DNA from: Kallipyga massiliensis ph2
Lineage (GTDB): Bacteria > Bacillota > Clostridia > Tissierellales > Peptoniphilaceae
DNA: 64,000 nt
Reading direction: 5' to 3'
Assembly: GCF_000311985.1 (NCBI RefSeq)
Contig: NZ_HE978585.1
Coordinates: 280,346-344,345 of the forward strand
This document shows, piece after piece, positions 19,007-27,257 of this stretch. Every line of letters starts with the position of its first letter. Position 1 is the first letter of the stretch. The position numbers and the translations under genes are program-made. The notes under the pieces are model-generated. The model saw only the letters and a list, made by a program, of their open reading frames with translations. It was not told the DNA's origin and made no database searches.

Positions 19007-19040
19007 ATACCGACATTTTGACGAAATAAATTGTCGGTAT
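19007..19040. promoter_or_regulatory. Inverted-repeat operator candidate upstream of the AlbA_2 gene
   Basis: ATACCGACA at 19007-19015 and its exact complement TGTCGGTAT at 19032-19040 flank a 16-base spacer; a third TTCCGACAT lies at 18988-18996. They sit 35-85 bases upstream of the GTG start, so they could bind an autoregulator. From 19041 to 19101 no gene is seen. Confidence 0.45.
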
Positions 19041-19101
19041 AATTAATACATTAGGTCCTGCTTATTTTTAAAGTAGAAGCTGTAACGCCTGATTCTATCG
19101 C

Positions 19102-19133
19102 TACTATCTGCCGTTGTCATAATTATGACACGA
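19102..19133. repeat. Palindrome-bearing direct repeat, copy A
   Basis: A 32-base sequence starting TACTATCTGCCG contains the perfect palindrome TGTCATAATTATGACA. The identical 32 bases occur at 20061-20092. The MBL-fold hydrolase gene lies between the two. Confidence 0.7.
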
Positions 19134-19232
19134 TACCCAGGTCTAAAATCTTAAGTGTTATCAAGCACTATACGAATGAAAAATATACAACCTTTAAAGG
19201 ATTACTAACTATATTTCATACAATTGAATAAT

Positions 19233-19997
19233 TTAAATATGTATAGAAAAATTCTCAAATCTAAAAATTCCATGTTGTTGACCTAAAATATCCTGGCTAT
19301 CTAGTTTTCTTAGTGATGTGTAAATTTCATCAACAATATTTCTATTTAAATTAAAATCATAGTGACCTGGAAGTACTCGCTTAAAGTTTAGTTCTCTGAT
19401 TTTTATTATTGAGTTCAAGAAATCTATTGGATTCGTGCTTGGGTAATAGGCATCTAGTTTGCCTGCATATACCAAATCACCTGTATATAAATTCTTTCCC
19501 TCTTCATAAAAACAACAATGACCTGGTGAATGTCCTGGAGTATGAATCACCTTTATTAGACGATTCCCTAAGTCAATTACATCACCATCTCCATAGGTGA
19601 AATTTGGAACCCCTTGAAAAATTTCATAATTTTCAATGTTGAAATCCTTTGGAAATTCACATTCCCCTGCCAATAAATTTTTCTTTACAATATCTAAAGA
19701 AAGAGGAAAGTTTCCATTAATCCAAGCTTCTTCTTTTTTACAAACTCCAAATGAATCAAATAAATTGTGACCGCCTATGTGATCCCAATGGACATGAGTA
19801 GTTAAAACTACAATATCTAAATCAGTAATTTGATTAACTACTTTTCTTAAGTTGCCTACTCCTAAGCCTGTATCAATTAAACCCGCTTTATCGTCCCCTA
19901 TCAGTAAATAGGAATTGGGTTTTTCCCAATGCTTGTCTTCACTTATTACATAGGTCTTTTCATCATTTTTATTAATACTAAACCACTCATTTTCTAT
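19233..19997 (-). CDS. Metallo-beta-lactamase-fold hydrolase, apparently starting at ATA
   Basis: The full frame gives 254 residues. The first metal motif HVHWDHIGGH and HTPGHSPGHCCFYEEG with TGDLVYAG are intact, as is a late PGHYDF His, so two metal ions can bind and a hydrolase (thioesterase, lactonase or glyoxalase-like) is expected. The frame begins directly after a stop at 19998-20000 with ATA, six bases after GAGGTG; the first canonical alternative, a TTG at about 19673, would delete the HxHxDH motif. So either ATA is used or the start codon is mutated. It is AT-rich and flanked by the 32-base repeats, which suggests a transferred cassette. The substrate is unknown. Confidence 0.75.
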   Translation of the reverse strand: MENEWFSINKNDEKTYVISEDKHWEKPNSYLLIGDDKAGLIDTGLGVGNLRKVVNQITDLDIVVLTTHVHWDHIGGHNLFDSFGVCKKEEAWINGNFPLSLDIVKKNLLAGECEFPKDFNIENYEIFQGVPNFTYGDGDVIDLGNRLIKVIHTPGHSPGHCCFYEEGKNLYTGDLVYAGKLDAYYPSTNPIDFLNSIIKIRELNFKRVLPGHYDFNLNRNIVDEIYTSLRKLDSQDILGQQHGIFRFENFSIHI

Positions 19998-20060
19998 TTA
20001 AATCACCTCATTTCATATTTTGTTTCTCTAGTAGAGGGCTTGAAACCCAGAATCCATCAT

Positions 20061-20092
20061 TACTATCTGCCGTTGTCATAATTATGACACGA
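20061..20092. repeat. Palindrome-bearing direct repeat, copy B
   Basis: Identical to 19102-19133, including TGTCATAATTATGACA. Bases around it are also similar but degenerate. A 66-codon minus-strand frame crosses it (20008-20208), but I do not count this as a gene. Confidence 0.7.
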
Positions 20093-20310
20093 GACCCACT
20101 TGTTAGATCTATTCCGACACTGTATTTGATACAATTTAACGCTGGTGCGTAAGTCATGTGTTTATCCTCGAAATCCCTTGATTTACAGGGATTTTCTCCT
20201 TTCTGCAAACTTCCTCTGCTGCTTTTCGTGGCAGTTTTTGTATGATTTTAGAGTTTTTCTGTGCCTCATGTTGGTGTGCCTGTTTCCGATTTTCGTACCC
20301 CTGAGCGAGT

Positions 20311-20370
20311 AATCGTTAAAAGGTTTAGGGAATCGTTAAATTGTTTGAGGAATCGTTAAAAGGTTCAGAT
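20311..20370. repeat. Three exact-length 20-bp tandem repeats
   Basis: Units start AATCGTTAAA at 20311, 20331 and 20351, each exactly 20 bases; two continue AGGTTTAGGG or AGGTTCAGAT and one TTGTTTGAGG. The array ends four bases from the stop of the specificity-subunit extension. The stretch 20093-20310 holds no gene I can support. Confidence 0.75.
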
Positions 20371-20373
20371 TGC

Positions 20374-20892
20374 TCATCGTTTCAGTGCATTCAAAATCTG
20401 CAAAGCCTCCTGTGCCCGCATATAATCTGACATAAATTGCCAGTCTGGATCACCGTCCAAGGAAACCGGGAGAAGTATTTGCTCTCTACGAATTCGTTCG
20501 TCATTAATTTCCCGATTAAAGCTGTATTTTTCTTGCAAACGAGAAACTAATGTTGCTAAAAATTGATAGCTATATTCATTCAATTTGCTATTTCCTAATG
20601 CTGTCACGTGATCACTTGCTACAAATTCAAATGGCTGATAAAAAGCTGTTCCTACAGATCCACTATTTGCTACTGTTAAGCAGTTCTGATACACACGCAC
20701 TTTTTCATCGTTGCCGACGAAACCATCAACACCGTTGTTCTGAGCAGTAGAGGAAACGTAAGGCATCTTTCCTATTATATGATCGTCTTTCTTTAATCGC
20801 TTTCCGCGACCTATGTTTTTGAATATCTCTTCGTACCCGAAAGCCTTCCAATCTCTATCGGTCAGTACCCCCCCCCCTGAATGTTTATGCAC
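20374..20892 (-). CDS. Third target-recognition domain of the specificity subunit, out of frame in this sequence
   Basis: A 172-codon frame. After the G tract it reads LTDRDWKAFGYEEIFKNIGRG and proceeds through MPYVSSTAQNNGVDGFVGND to DWQFMSDYMRAQEALQ. This repeats the layout of the first domain of the neighbouring 365-residue gene (LQDREWKNFF...IPFVGASDSNNG...DWQFMSDYMKEQE), so it is a type I-like target-recognition domain. It has no ribosome binding site of its own and starts inside the preceding gene's end. One added G, or two lost, in the tract at 20868-20877 joins the two frames into about 528 residues. So in this sequence it is probably silent. Confidence 0.75.
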   Translation of the reverse strand: MHKHSGGGVLTDRDWKAFGYEEIFKNIGRGKRLKKDDHIIGKMPYVSSTAQNNGVDGFVGNDEKVRVYQNCLTVANSGSVGTAFYQPFEFVASDHVTALGNSKLNEYSYQFLATLVSRLQEKYSFNREINDERIRREQILLPVSLDGDPDWQFMSDYMRAQEALQILNALKR

Positions 20893-21959
20893 GATACCAG
20901 TTTTTCATACCGATTTTGCATAATTTCTGTAACATATGACAAGGAATCTGATTCAAGTTTTGCGATGGTCTGCTCCATGTAAGCATGGTTCAGCGCTCCG
21001 CTGTCCGTAAGAGGAAGCATGATGCGCTGTTCGGCAAGACGCGTGGAGTTTGCCGTATAGGAGTAGGAATACCTCTCGCGATTCGATTCAAAGCAGCGGG
21101 CAATAAATTTTAAAGCTCCGGCGGAAAGTGCTCGCTTCGGCGACAAGATGTTGACCTTTGTTCCCGTATAAAATGGTGTGGTCTGCACAAAGGGTTTTGC
21201 CGTCTCATTGCCGATGGTAATGACAGGTACTTTATCCCAAAGATAAGCCTCATCATGTCCTTCGGTAAATCCGTCAACACCGTTGTTCGTCTCTTTGCGC
21301 GTGACATAAGGAATGCGACCATTCTCTTTGTCAATTTTGTTGCCGTCCAGCGTCTTCCCAATAGTGATGTTAAAAAGATCGCCCAGTCTAACGCCTCCCC
21401 ATGTGGTGTCAGGCATGGCGCCTAAAGCAAGCAAGTCATCCAGTAGTCGATCCTTGAAGTAGGGCAGGACTTTCTCCAGCATGCGTTTTTCCTGCTCCTT
21501 CATGTAGTCAGACATGAATTGCCAATCGGGTACACCATCGAGAGTGATGGGGAGAAGGATTTTTTGTCTTTTCATTCGTTCAGCATTGAATTTGTATCCG
21601 TATGCATATTTTGATTTTTGTTGCAAAATGCACTGCTTAAGAAAAAGAAGTGTATATTTGTCGTTCGAATCAGTTTTTTTGATACCAATACGCTTCACGT
21701 CATCAGAAAAAGTGGCTTTATAAGGATGATAAAAAGTTTCTACAACACTGCCGTTATAATTAACGCCAAGGATGTTCTGATCAGTGCTCTCGTTTTCATT
21801 AGATACAAACGCCGTAATTCCATTATTGGAATCAGACGCGCCAACAAACGGTATCTTGCCTGGTTTCATATCAGCTTTTGTGAGTCGCTTCCCAGACTTA
21901 ATTGTAAGCTCATCTTCGATAAAAAAGTTCTTCCATTCTCTATCCTGCAAGCTCAGCAT
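20862..21959 (-). CDS. Type I/IIB specificity subunit (S/BcgI-B-like) with two recognition domains
   Basis: A 365-residue DNA-recognition subunit. Domain 1 (1-155) carries SGKRLTKADMKPGKIPFVGA and ends DWQFMSDYMKEQEKRMLEKV, a helical spacer. Domain 2 (about 175-345) starts WGGVRLGDLFNITIGKTLDG and ends in another helix (MEQTIAKLESDSLSYVTEIM). Each domain normally reads one half of a bipartite target. The ATG overlaps the methylase stop, so translation is coupled. The last codons contain the G10 tract followed at once by a stop, so a third domain is cut off. No R subunit of type I size is present. Confidence 0.85.
   Translation of the reverse strand: MLSLQDREWKNFFIEDELTIKSGKRLTKADMKPGKIPFVGASDSNNGITAFVSNENESTDQNILGVNYNGSVVETFYHPYKATFSDDVKRIGIKKTDSNDKYTLLFLKQCILQQKSKYAYGYKFNAERMKRQKILLPITLDGVPDWQFMSDYMKEQEKRMLEKVLPYFKDRLLDDLLALGAMPDTTWGGVRLGDLFNITIGKTLDGNKIDKENGRIPYVTRKETNNGVDGFTEGHDEAYLWDKVPVITIGNETAKPFVQTTPFYTGTKVNILSPKRALSAGALKFIARCFESNRERYSYSYTANSTRLAEQRIMLPLTDSGALNHAYMEQTIAKLESDSLSYVTEIMQNRYEKLVSCINIQGGGY
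20868..20877. repeat. Homopolymer tract: ten C (G10 on the coding strand)
   Basis: Ten consecutive C lie in the 3' end of the specificity gene, read as G10. In this state translation gives QGGGY then a TGA stop. G11 or G8 would read QGGGVLTDRDW and enter the third recognition domain. Homopolymer G tracts of this length are classic slipped-strand phase-variation sites. Confidence 0.9.
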
Positions 21960-23854
21960 GTGCTCACCTCCTCGAAGAGGTAGCCTCTTCCGTGAGTGAT
22001 CATGTCGAACTCGAAGGTCAGGTAATCTGCGATGGTTTTCTGAAAATCTTTCTCCGTCGGGATCTCGTCATTAAAGTAGTAGAAAGAGTGCAGCCATTCA
22101 TCATCCGCTTCAATAGTGGTTTCCACCATGAACTTGGTCGGAGCTTCCCGTTTTCCCCGGAAGCAATCCAGCAGGCGCTGTTTTTTATCCTTGGCGGTCT
22201 CTGTCTCCACCAGTCCGACGTGTTTTCGTACCACGAAACCGTCATCTTCAAAATTAAAAAACTTCACCAACCGATCTTTGGGCTGTGGTTTATGAGCCGT
22301 AAAGACAGCAATACTGGGATTTACACCGACGCGGTAAAAGGTGTTTTTATTCAAGGTAATCACGGCTTCCAGCGTGTGATTTTTTAAGATGCGCCGCTTC
22401 GTCTTTTTATCTTCACCGTTTTTGCCAATCATGGTGGATTGCGGAACGATGACCGCCACCCGTCCGCCTTCGGCCATGCAATCTAAAAGGTGTTCCACAA
22501 AGGAGATCTCTCGCAACTTGGATGTGGCATCATTTTTCCCTTGCGAGTACGGCGGATTCATCATGCCGACGCTGGGCGCAATGGTTCGCTGGATTTCTTC
22601 TGCGGAGCGATTAAAGAAGTCGTCGCATTCCAAGTTTGATCTGCCGTCTCCACGTAAAATCATGTTAGTTGTAGCGATGGTGAACATGTCTTCACGCAAC
22701 TCGATGCCGTGGATTTGCTTTTCCTTGATTTCGCTTCGCTGGTGTTCGTCCTTCGCGTTTTTGAGCATCCTGTGCATTCCAGCGATGAGGAAGCTGGACG
22801 TTCCCGTACAGGGATCGAATAGAGTGTCGGTCGGTTTCACATCCAGCAAGTCACAAAAGAGTTCGCAAATATGGCTCGGTGTGAGTACAACGCCGAGAGA
22901 CTGCCCGTCACCGCCGGAGTAACTCATAAACTCAGAATAGAAGCGTCCGAGGATATCTTCTTTTACATTCGCACGCAGCGCTTGCAGGATATTTTTCTGT
23001 AGGTAAATGCCAAAGTACTTAAGCGGTGTCATACCCAAGTCATCGCGCTTTTTATTGAGTGACTGTCTGTTCTTGATAATGGTGAATTGATCCAGAATCA
23101 TCTCACGTTTTACATCGGGTTTTACCCGGATACGTTTTAAGTGGTTTGAGAGAGCTTCCCAGACAATATCTCCATCCGTTTTGACCTCATCGCCGATCAG
23201 ATCATCCAATTTGAAGCTGGGATCTTGCAATGCCAAAAGAAGCGCCGAGACTACCAGGGGCTTTTCGGTTTCGCCAAGCTGTGCATAGTCGCGCAGATAT
23301 TCATGCAGTTCGGCAGCGAGTTTGACGATCTCTTCCAGTTCCAGTTCCTCATCGGCACGAATACCTTTCACCTGCTCGTTATAATAAGCGTCGATGTTTT
23401 GCTCATTGAAATTGATGAAAGTTTCAACCGGATCGAGAATCGAGATGGTTTTTCCATCACAAAAAGCCGGCTGGATCAGGTGGTGAACCTCATCACCGGA
23501 AACCCCGACGGCAAAAATCTTCTTAAAAGGTGTATGTTTGGCAACGTGTTCGCCATAGTGAACTGCCCCATTGACAGCGTAATTTACCGTCGCATCCACC
23601 GAGCGATCCAAAGTACTCTGATCCTCATTCCATTTGATATGAAAATTGGTATCTCGTTTATCTTCGATAATCAGCACAAAGTCTTTCACTTGCGCAATAA
23701 ACTCCGGGCTACCGAGTTTTCCCGTGCCACGTTTGGACGCTGTTTTTAACGCTTCATCAATATCTTTAATGCCGCTGATTTCTGCAGTCGCTTTGATCTC
23801 TGCTTCACGCAGAAGTTCAGCCACATAAATATCTGTGTTCTTTTCTCTTGGCAT
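21953..23854 (-). CDS. N6-adenine methylase with N-terminal nuclease domain (BcgI subunit A-like)
   Basis: A 633-residue protein. The N-terminal 120 residues carry KDFVLIIEDKRDT near 57-69, a D...ExK nuclease-like site, and resemble an HSDR_N domain. The methylase follows: GVVLTPSHICELF near 321, SAM motif FDPCTGTSSF at 346-355 and catalytic NPPY at 433-436. Nuclease plus methylase in one chain with a separate S subunit is the design of type IIB enzymes such as BcgI, whose A subunit is of about this length. GGAGG precedes the start at 23854. It overlaps the S gene by seven bases and follows the AlbA_2 gene after 27. Cleavage activity is inferred, not shown. Confidence 0.8.
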   Translation of the reverse strand: MPREKNTDIYVAELLREAEIKATAEISGIKDIDEALKTASKRGTGKLGSPEFIAQVKDFVLIIEDKRDTNFHIKWNEDQSTLDRSVDATVNYAVNGAVHYGEHVAKHTPFKKIFAVGVSGDEVHHLIQPAFCDGKTISILDPVETFINFNEQNIDAYYNEQVKGIRADEELELEEIVKLAAELHEYLRDYAQLGETEKPLVVSALLLALQDPSFKLDDLIGDEVKTDGDIVWEALSNHLKRIRVKPDVKREMILDQFTIIKNRQSLNKKRDDLGMTPLKYFGIYLQKNILQALRANVKEDILGRFYSEFMSYSGGDGQSLGVVLTPSHICELFCDLLDVKPTDTLFDPCTGTSSFLIAGMHRMLKNAKDEHQRSEIKEKQIHGIELREDMFTIATTNMILRGDGRSNLECDDFFNRSAEEIQRTIAPSVGMMNPPYSQGKNDATSKLREISFVEHLLDCMAEGGRVAVIVPQSTMIGKNGEDKKTKRRILKNHTLEAVITLNKNTFYRVGVNPSIAVFTAHKPQPKDRLVKFFNFEDDGFVVRKHVGLVETETAKDKKQRLLDCFRGKREAPTKFMVETTIEADDEWLHSFYYFNDEIPTEKDFQKTIADYLTFEFDMITHGRGYLFEEVSTC

Positions 23855-23881
23855 GGACTTTTATTTCCTCCTCTCGGGCAC

Positions 23882-25399
23882 TTAGATGGATCTGTTTTCA
23901 GACTTTGCAAACAGTAATCCGTTAGCTGTTGTTACATATCTCTGTTTGCTGCTGGTCGGCTTATCCGGAATGGTCAAACGCAATAACCCGATATCTACCA
24001 GCGGCCGAATGATGTTTTTCCTAAAGTACTCTGCTGTTTTAATACCGCAGAATGTCTGCATTTCTTGCCGGCTGCGTGGCTCTTTGCAATAGTCCAGTAG
24101 TTTTTGGATTTCTTCTGTTGATAGTTTCACCTGAGAATAGACTTCCGTACTGACTTGCGTACCAACTTCCGTACTGACTTGCGTAGTTGATTTGTTGGAA
24201 GTCGGTCCCACACTTGCCGTCGCTGCCTCAGAAAGCGGAATGGTGATGGTAAAGACATCGCTTTCCGTGAAGGTAGGCTGCCCGCCGGAATAGAGCTTAG
24301 TGTATTTATAAGTATTGCGCATACCACTGCCCAATTCGTCGGCAAGCCCGATCTCGCGGAAGACTTTCGCAATCGGCGGGTTTTTAGCAAAAGGCTTAAA
24401 CGTCTTCAGGTTGAGGTTGCCGTGGCCATGTGCCAGATTGGCGTTTTCCGTCGTGATCTTATCTGCCTCAATCACGAGCTTCGCCACATAGCCGCTGGAA
24501 AAATCTCGATGCATGAGGAGGTTGGAGACAATCTCACGTAAAATCTTATCTCTGGCGCTGATACGCTGAATTCCTTCCATGACAAAGAGATCGTTTAAGT
24601 GTTTCTGTCCAAAAGCAATGAGCCGGTCATAGCTTTCAATGAGGTTTGTAATCACGACATCGCGGTCATCGTAGCGATCGACATTAAAGACGCGAAAGAT
24701 AGCGTCGGTCTTGTGCTGGGGGAGCACCGACATAATGCGGTTATCGCTGCCAAAGAGCAAAATTGCAGCAAGCGTCAGACCTTCTTGATTGGTATCCGGA
24801 TCTTTCAAGATGAGTCCGCAGCTTCGAAGCATCTCTTCATCACTCATATCCAGCCATGCGTGATGCTCAGTATTAACACGAGTCATTCGTCTTGCTCGCT
24901 CCAAAAGATCCTTGCGCAAAGCAGTAATAGGAATCGCCGGATACACCTTGTTCACGAAATAAGTGTTTTGCTTTCTCGCATAAAGCTTAAAAACCAAATC
25001 AGCGTTGTCGGTGATATCGATATCGGAGTCGTTATTGCGGTCGTAAATACGCCCGGCACTGCGATAAACCGTCTTTCCAGAAGGAACGTAAATATAAAGG
25101 ATCGTTTTGCCATCCTCTTCATACTCTTCCGGCGTGAGATAAAGCGGCGGAAACATTTTCGACTCATTGTTAATCGTCGTCACAAAATCTTTTTTGATTT
25201 GCATAATACGATCCGGCTCAACACCTGCGACTGTTCCATCGTCTTTTACTCCGAGAAAAATATGTCCGCCATCACGGTTGGAAAAAGCGCAGACGGTTTC
25301 GTAAACATCTTTTGTAATATCCGTTCTTGAGCGTTTAAACTCAACGCTGATGTTTTCTCCTGCGCGAATGAGTTTTTGTAATGTTTCAGGCAGTCTCAC
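23882..25399 (-). CDS. AlbA_2-domain ATP-binding regulator in the defence operon
   Basis: A 505-residue protein. The N-terminus ISVEFKRSRTDITKDVYETVCAFSNRDGGHIFLGVKDDGTVAG is an AlbA_2 (Schlafen-like) domain. The middle, LREIVSNLLMHRDF and LADELGSGMRNTYKY, is the HATPase-like part. A low-complexity linker follows (TTQVSTEVGTQVSTEVYSQV) and then a winged-helix-like C-terminus. It is the same architecture as the protein at 17625-18956 but clearly divergent. Its ATG overlaps the XRE gene stop by four bases (ATGA). Related proteins often accompany defence loci, probably as regulators or sensors; the exact role is unknown. Confidence 0.75.
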   Translation of the reverse strand: MRLPETLQKLIRAGENISVEFKRSRTDITKDVYETVCAFSNRDGGHIFLGVKDDGTVAGVEPDRIMQIKKDFVTTINNESKMFPPLYLTPEEYEEDGKTILYIYVPSGKTVYRSAGRIYDRNNDSDIDITDNADLVFKLYARKQNTYFVNKVYPAIPITALRKDLLERARRMTRVNTEHHAWLDMSDEEMLRSCGLILKDPDTNQEGLTLAAILLFGSDNRIMSVLPQHKTDAIFRVFNVDRYDDRDVVITNLIESYDRLIAFGQKHLNDLFVMEGIQRISARDKILREIVSNLLMHRDFSSGYVAKLVIEADKITTENANLAHGHGNLNLKTFKPFAKNPPIAKVFREIGLADELGSGMRNTYKYTKLYSGGQPTFTESDVFTITIPLSEAATASVGPTSNKSTTQVSTEVGTQVSTEVYSQVKLSTEEIQKLLDYCKEPRSRQEMQTFCGIKTAEYFRKNIIRPLVDIGLLRLTIPDKPTSSKQRYVTTANGLLFAKSENRSI

Positions 25400-25611
25400 C
25401 GTTCATCCTCCTCTCGTATGGTCTCAAACAGGTCTTCCACCTTGCAGTCCAGTGCCTCAGCGATTTTCAGCAGCACATCCATGCGTACATGCTCGTTTTT
25501 CCCGAGTTTGGCTACCGAATTACTACTGATATCTGCGGCATCTCTTAACTGGACTTTGTTCATGTTCTTATCGATTAAAAGTTTCCACAGCTTGTTGTAT
25601 ATGATTTTCAT
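25396..25611 (-). CDS. XRE-family helix-turn-helix regulator
   Basis: A 71-residue protein from ATG 25611, seven bases after AGAAAGG. MNKVQLRDAADISSNSVAKLGKNEHVRMDVLLKIAEALDCKVEDLFE is a complete single-domain Cro/C1-type helix-turn-helix of the YozG kind. It overlaps the ATPase stop (ATGA) on one side and the AlbA_2 start on the other, so it is co-translated within the defence operon. It probably senses or represses this operon; the four TGTCCAA sites at 28635-28670 are possible targets, which is inference. Confidence 0.85.
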   Translation of the reverse strand: MKIIYNKLWKLLIDKNMNKVQLRDAADISSNSVAKLGKNEHVRMDVLLKIAEALDCKVEDLFETIREEDER

Positions 25612-27257
25612 CGATTTGCCTTTCTGCTCCATTTGTCTCCGAAGAGAGCCTGCTCATTGTTCTCAAGTTTGATGACCGTCTGTTTTGCAATGATGCTTTG
25701 TGCTTCTTCGGAGCAGTTCAACGTCTTATCGATAGCTATAAAGATTTGTTTCTCTTTTTCTTTGTTATAGATTTCAATCATCCGGCTCATGTCAGGACGT
25801 GGCATAGGATCAAAGAGGATGGAGTCATGCGCAATCGCCGGCAGCACTGTCGTATCTAAAACGGCGAGGTCATAGATCATCATCCCGCGATAATTTGTAC
25901 TTGTGCCACTGTCCTTTGGCGTCTCAAAGTCATAGCTGTCAAACTTTGAGATTGTCAGATGTGGAGCATTGTACTGATCATCTGTTATGTAGTCATTGAT
26001 TTCTTCCATCTTCCGGTTAATTGTGGCTTCAATTTCTTTAAGGACGAATTTCATTTGTTCTTGGTAGCGGTTATTTGCCTGTTTCTTCTCTTCTTGGAGT
26101 TTGTTCCGCTGATCAAAGGCATTATTTTCGTCCTGCAGTTTATTGATTCTTTGTTCCAATACACTGTAGGCTGTCAGGAATTCCTGAGTAAAAGTCATGG
26201 ATGGCCGAATTTCAGACATTGCATTTCGAATGCTTTCTTCCTGTTCCTGCAAAGAGGCAAGTTCGACCGTAATCTTTTGTTTTGCACTTTCCAATTCCTC
26301 TTGAAGAATGCCTTGGATCTTGCTATGGAAAGACTCGATATCCATGAGCTTATTAAAATTTGCTTCCGGGAAGAACTCGGCAAGACTTTTCAGATCCGCT
26401 TCTGTCGGATAAATACCGCGCTGTAGATTTAGTTCAAGCAAATGCAGATCGTCTTGTTTGCCTTTGACGACGCGCCGGATATCGGTATATGCACGTTCTA
26501 TTTCGTTGGCACGATTTGCTTCTTCCACTTCCGCCTCGTTGATGGGACGACTCCCTGAATTACAAAGCTCATCTCTTTTTTCTTCCAGTTCACGAATGGC
26601 TACGATGTTTTCTTGATACTTTCCCATTCCGTCTACGGCAGAGGGTATGAACTCATATTTTCTGGCTGCTTTGAATGCATCAATCTTATCTTCCACCAGA
26701 TGAAGCTGTTCTTCAAAAGCCAGAATGGAAGAATACATGTTGTAGAGTGCCACCAAAACATGGATGGCATCTTTTTGTGATTCATTTCCACCGCGCATTT
26801 GAAGCGGTCTGAACTCATTGAGGTTGTTCTTGCCATAGATCCTAAAAAAGCGACTTACCGTATTTCTGAAGGAAAGACCGGGTAAATCCATGTCATATTT
26901 TTTCGCAAGCCAGTCCGTGAATTCTTTGATTTCCATCGAATCAATGGGGTCGTTATTCTCATCTACCTTGAAAACTCGCTTTGCGTCTGCTGTATTTCTG
27001 GCAAAGCGATAATCTTTACCGGCAAATGAAAAGACAAAGTAAATCGTGTGGTTGCCCAGCTCTCTCACCGGCTCGCTTTTAAGATAGGTATTCCCGCCAA
27101 AAACAAAGTCAATAATAAGGAGCATGGTGGATTTGCCGATGGATGCGGCTTTTCCGGGAATGCTTCCAAGCACCACGTTCAGTCCTTTATGAAAGATAAC
27201 AGGTGGTCTTTGTCTTTTATTTTCTTTGAACAGTTCGCAGCTTATTTCTCGGAGCAC
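25608..27257 (-). CDS. ABC-three-component (ABC-3C) system ATPase, DUF2326
   Basis: A 549-residue SMC-like ATPase. The N-terminus has GLNVVLGSIPGKAASIGKSTMLLIIDF, an expanded Walker A loop typical of DUF2326 proteins. A long coiled coil fills about 190-420 (VEEANRANEIERAY...INKLQDENNAFDQRNKLQEEKKQ). The C-terminus has the Walker B-like region MMIYDLAVLDTTV and HDSILFDPMP. ABC-3C systems pair such an ATPase with a small middle component and a variable effector and are predicted anti-phage conflict systems. It overlaps the middle-component gene by 16 bases and the XRE gene by four. Family assignment is good; activity is not shown. Confidence 0.8.
   Translation of the reverse strand: MLREISCELFKENKRQRPPVIFHKGLNVVLGSIPGKAASIGKSTMLLIIDFVFGGNTYLKSEPVRELGNHTIYFVFSFAGKDYRFARNTADAKRVFKVDENNDPIDSMEIKEFTDWLAKKYDMDLPGLSFRNTVSRFFRIYGKNNLNEFRPLQMRGGNESQKDAIHVLVALYNMYSSILAFEEQLHLVEDKIDAFKAARKYEFIPSAVDGMGKYQENIVAIRELEEKRDELCNSGSRPINEAEVEEANRANEIERAYTDIRRVVKGKQDDLHLLELNLQRGIYPTEADLKSLAEFFPEANFNKLMDIESFHSKIQGILQEELESAKQKITVELASLQEQEESIRNAMSEIRPSMTFTQEFLTAYSVLEQRINKLQDENNAFDQRNKLQEEKKQANNRYQEQMKFVLKEIEATINRKMEEINDYITDDQYNAPHLTISKFDSYDFETPKDSGTSTNYRGMMIYDLAVLDTTVLPAIAHDSILFDPMPRPDMSRMIEIYNKEKEKQIFIAIDKTLNCSEEAQSIIAKQTVIKLENNEQALFGDKWSRKANR

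Noticed and set aside
20008-20208. A 66-codon minus-strand frame crossing direct repeat B
   Set aside because: No family, no good ribosome binding site, and its only shared part (RVIIMTTADS) comes from the repeat itself.
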